64,000 nt of DNA, from contig JAKQIY010000074.1 of NCBI GenBank assembly GCA_029561455.1, positions 62,001 through 126,000 of the forward strand, in the 5' to 3' direction. Source of the stretch: a bacterium. Lineage in GTDB: Bacteria; Zhuqueibacterota; Zhuqueibacteria; Residuimicrobiales; Krinioviventaceae. The translations under genes and the position numbers were made by a program. Under the pieces are notes generated by a model. The model did not search any database. It saw nothing but the letters and a program-made list of their open reading frames with translations, and was not told the DNA's origin. Positions 61,757 to 64,000 of this stretch are shown in pieces (the stretch's first letter is position 1; each line of letters starts with the position of its first letter).

Positions 61757-62215
61757 CTATCTGCCGGCATAATCCATGTGGCGATCATGCTCGGTAAGAA
61801 ACGGATTGATGATCGTCAGGTTCTGGATTTTGGTAAAATGCGGCAAGTCCTCAGTGTAAAGAGTATTACATTCCGCTTTCAGGGCGGCGGAAATAATCAT
61901 GGAATTAACCAAAGAGAATTTCCAGCGCTCCATCATTTCCAGGGACTGGTGATACAAATGAATATTTGCATACACTTCGCATAACGGCTCCAGGACAAAA
62001 GTCATGTATTTATGGCAATCCGCCAGGGATATTGGGATCTTGAACAGAGTGGTTGCAGCTAACAGGAATTCATGAATAACCTGGCTGCTGGTAATTCCGG
62101 TTAAATTATCCAGGGCATGAGACACTATTTCTTTGGCTTTATCTTGTCTGGTTTTATCAGATCTGTCAAATGTCCTGATAAAAATGCTGGTATCGATAAA
62201 ATATTTACCGTTCAT
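61757..62215 (-). CDS. vapC: PIN-domain toxin, VapC-like
   Basis: 152 residues from ATG 62215, with GGGAG 7 nt upstream. PIN acidic residues: D8 (FIDTSIF), E49 (VIHEFL), and E122/D123 (YTEDL). The third acid, normally Asp in xDAxI, is Asn104 here (LVNSMIISAAL). PIN toxins are Mg2+-dependent RNases that cut tRNA or rRNA. The start lies 11 bp inside the antitoxin gene, as usual for TA pairs. Confidence 0.85.
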   Translation of the reverse strand: MNGKYFIDTSIFIRTFDRSDKTRQDKAKEIVSHALDNLTGITSSQVIHEFLLAATTLFKIPISLADCHKYMTFVLEPLCEVYANIHLYHQSLEMMERWKFSLVNSMIISAALKAECNTLYTEDLPHFTKIQNLTIINPFLTEHDRHMDYAGR

Positions 62216-62426
62216 TGATTTTCTCCCTGGTAATAAAACCTCCGGGATCCGCATAACCCCACATTTCCATAAATTTATTGTAATAGAACACCTTTTGATC
62301 TTTGTTGGCATACTGGATCAGCCATTCTCTGAACAACGCATTCAGGGTTGTACGCTCTTTATTGGCTTTATCGCGAACTTTGTTAATCAGTTCTTCCTCG
62401 GCGCTGAGGGTGATGTTTTTTAACAT
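62205..62426 (-). CDS. Antitoxin partner of the PIN toxin
   Basis: 73 residues from ATG 62426 (MLKNITLSAEEELINKVRDK), with GGGAG upstream. A short N-terminal ribbon-helix-helix-like strand and helix, then a C-terminal tail (YANKDQKVFYYN) likely to wrap the toxin. It overlaps the toxin start and lies below a symmetric operator. Confidence 0.8.
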   Translation of the reverse strand: MLKNITLSAEEELINKVRDKANKERTTLNALFREWLIQYANKDQKVFYYNKFMEMWGYADPGGFITREKINER

Positions 62427-62440
62427 ACTATGCTCCCACT

Positions 62441-62474
62441 TTACACTGAAATTGTGTACACTATTGTTGTGTAA
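62441..62474. promoter_or_regulatory. Symmetric operator of the TA pair
   Basis: TTACAC (62441-62446) and GTGTAA (62469-62474) flank GTGTACAC (62454-62461) with 7 bp on each side, all sharing one centre. It is 14 bp upstream of the antitoxin ATG and covers its promoter, as expected for a TA autorepressor site. Confidence 0.78.
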
Positions 62475-62626
62475 TATAGGATGCTGAATTTTTAAAGGCA
62501 AGTAAAAAATGTTGTAAAAAATCAATATTAATATTTTAGCAGTAAGTTTTAAAACAACCTGAATAGGGTATGCACCTATATTGCTTTTGTTTCAGCCCCG
62601 AAGAATCATATAAATAAAACACTCCA

Positions 62627-62838
62627 GGGGCTGTATCAAAAGCCCAAAAATATAAAACAAGTTACAAGTATGAGAAAAAAAGCCATTCTTGTCATTCCGA
62701 GGAGCGATGCGAAGAGGAATCTTTTATAACTAACATTTTGAAAATAAGATTTCTCGCTTCGCTCGAAATGACAAGTACGTTTTGTGTGCTTTATGTTTTA
62801 AATGACCTTTCTCAAATCAGGGCTTTTGATACAGCCCC
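62627..62838. repeat. MITE-like repeat family A, copy 4 (inverted)
   Basis: A 212-bp element with the full 16-bp ends. Its interior runs opposite to copies 1 and 2: the GGAATG-type arm comes first. Over the first 80 bp it resembles copy 1 when inverted (AAAGCACACAAAA kept). Confidence 0.92.
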
Positions 62839-62849
62839 AAAGACTTTGC

Positions 62850-63746
62850 TCACTTGTAAAACGGGAACAATACTTTAATTTCCTCTTTGCTTGGCATGTG
62901 ACCATATTCGCAAATTTCAAACGCTTCGGCGTACTGAATTTTTGCCGCCCGTTCCGGGCCGTACCACTGTTCAAGCTGCTTGCTGTACATGGTCGCGGTT
63001 CTGTGGAATTCATCGACAAATCTTTTACGCACCTGGTCGCGGCGCTGCTGCTGTTTAACCGGATCGGCAGGATACAAGTCGGCGGAACCGAGCGCGCCGC
63101 CTTCGTAAAACTGAGATTCCATGCCGGTCAGCGCATCCAGCTTTTTCTCCATCACCGCATCGATGGCCACAACAATATCGGCGTTAAAGGGCGAGGGCTT
63201 TTGAAAATCATCGGAGCTGAACAAAAACACCGGGTTCTTTTGCAGGGGCGGCACATCCGGCAGGAAAAACGGCACGGACACCATGAAAGCGGCGTCCTGC
63301 ACCAGCGTGCCGACATAGCGGTGATCGGGGTGATAATCATTGGGCCGGTGGGTAATGACTATATCCGCATTCCATTCGCGGATGAGTTTGGTGATGAGGC
63401 GGCGGTTTTCCAGGGTTGGCATCAGTTCGCCGTCATGGATATCCAGCACCTGCACGGTATTGCCGAGGATTTGAGCAGCGCGTTCCACTTCGGCGGTACG
63501 GCGCCGCGCCAGGGGGCCGCCGGCTTCGCGCCAGTGACCGATATCGCCGTTGGTAACGGATACGAATTTGACTGCATGTCCTTGTGCTACCCATAATGCC
63601 GCCGCGCCACCGGCGGAAATTTCCGCATCATCAGGATGCGCGCCGAAACAGATGATGCGTAACTGTTTTTCCGCCGCAATAGCGGGAATGCTTATCACGC
63701 AAACCAGAATAATTACCATTAAAAAGAAAAAGCGACCGTATTGCAT
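62850..63746 (-). CDS. Secreted PIG-L family deacetylase
   Basis: 298 residues. Signal peptide 1-23, then FGAHPDDAEISAGGAA (the AHPDD zinc site), VTNGDIGHWREAGG, VITHRPNDYHPDHRYVG and the C-terminal fold. Family members remove acetyl groups from N-acetylglucosamine derivatives. Export suggests action on glycans outside the cytosol. SD AAAGGA. Downstream lies repeat A copy 4. Confidence 0.93.
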   Translation of the reverse strand: MQYGRFFFLMVIILVCVISIPAIAAEKQLRIICFGAHPDDAEISAGGAAALWVAQGHAVKFVSVTNGDIGHWREAGGPLARRRTAEVERAAQILGNTVQVLDIHDGELMPTLENRRLITKLIREWNADIVITHRPNDYHPDHRYVGTLVQDAAFMVSVPFFLPDVPPLQKNPVFLFSSDDFQKPSPFNADIVVAIDAVMEKKLDALTGMESQFYEGGALGSADLYPADPVKQQQRRDQVRKRFVDEFHRTATMYSKQLEQWYGPERAAKIQYAEAFEICEYGHMPSKEEIKVLFPFYK

Positions 63747-63796
63747 AATAATGTCCTTTCTTTTCTTCCCGGTATAATAAAATGCCGGAAAACCGG

Positions 63797-64000
63797 TTAA
63801 AATTGCACCCCCGCCAGAATTTCAAACATACAATTATTTACTTTTAACGTATCATCTTTGTAGGCATAACTGGCGGCTGGACTGTAGCGGCCTTCCAGTA
63901 AGACTTTATATTTTGATGACATTTTATATTCTCCGCCGAGGCCGAAAGAACCGCCAAAATCATAATTTTTAAAGTCACTATAAATTTTATTATGAATGTC
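63797..64000 (-). CDS. Outer-membrane beta-barrel protein, C-terminal fragment
   Basis: Reads from the window edge as 67 residues on the minus strand and ends with TAA at 63797. The fragment has alternating aromatic strands (SFGLGGEYKM, YKVLLEGRYSPAASYAYKDD) and ends in Phe (AGVQF), the C-terminal signal of barrel insertion. PorT-like family is a guess. The 5' part is outside the window. Confidence 0.8.
   Translation of the reverse strand, partial: DIHNKIYSDFKNYDFGGSFGLGGEYKMSSKYKVLLEGRYSPAASYAYKDDTLKVNNCMFEILAGVQF

Noticed and set aside
62802-63596. 264-aa plus-strand frame
   Set aside because: Antisense to the PIG-L deacetylase with its AHPDD motif.

Overview
The window reads as chromosome from a free-living Gram-negative heterotroph of the Fibrobacterota-Chlorobiota-Bacteroidota (FCB) superphylum. 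Four secreted proteins end in the YPNPF-type C-terminal sorting domain linked to type IX secretion. There is also an outer-membrane CarboxypepD_reg/DUF5686-type protein, ATP-dependent PEP carboxykinase and several lipoproteins. A deep lineage such as KSB1, Calditrichota or Ignavibacteria fits better than classical Bacteroidota, but I cannot place it from sequence alone. I found no rRNA, tRNA, CRISPR array, prophage or transposase gene.

Layout. 1-12.5 kb: the 3' part of pckA, a pilin-like small protein, a PMT-type glycosyltransferase, an orphan SNF2 helicase, a secreted repeat protein, and a PHP phosphodiesterase paired with a TolB-like lipoprotein. 12.5-13.8 kb: a gene-free island of hairpins and repeats. 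13.8-33.3 kb: carbohydrate genes. These are a Gfo/Idh/MocA dehydrogenase with a TIM-barrel isomerase, a GH28 pectinase-like enzyme, an AT-rich secreted protein, a DUF1080-PHP fusion lipoprotein, a GH16 glucanase, and a four-gene operon of two sugar-porter MFS proteins around a four-TM protein and a URO-D family protein. 33.4-40.3 kb: an SDR with a small Cys-rich partner, a YggN-like acidic protein, an HDOD/receiver regulator, and a DUF2461-eda-pyk operon. 40.3-42.5 kb: a second hairpin island, then a GntR(YtrA)-slipin-small membrane protein operon behind a perfect 48-bp palindrome. 42.8-56.6 kb: a secreted M1 peptidase, then a nine-gene housekeeping run (envC-like, holB, ricT, metG, tatD, ksgA, mgtE, recO, glyS). 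56.8-64 kb: small unknown proteins, an ECF sigma/anti-sigma/lipoprotein operon, a VapBC-like pair, a PIG-L deacetylase and the 3' end of an outer-membrane barrel gene.

How it fits together. Secreted GH28 and GH16 enzymes release sugars and uronates, and MFS porters, oxidoreductase and isomerase process them. Eda and Pyk lead to pyruvate, and PckA gives the gluconeogenic link. Intergenic DNA is unusually rich in small non-autonomous elements. Family A has 16-bp terminal inverted repeats and four copies, one of them decayed. Family B is about 100 bp with two copies. There are also many short perfect hairpins clustered in three islands. Several genes start with TTG or GTG placed by a good Shine-Dalgarno. 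The least explained items are the GntR-slipin operon and its operator, the MFS/URO-D operon, the DUF1080-PHP fusion and the hairpin islands.
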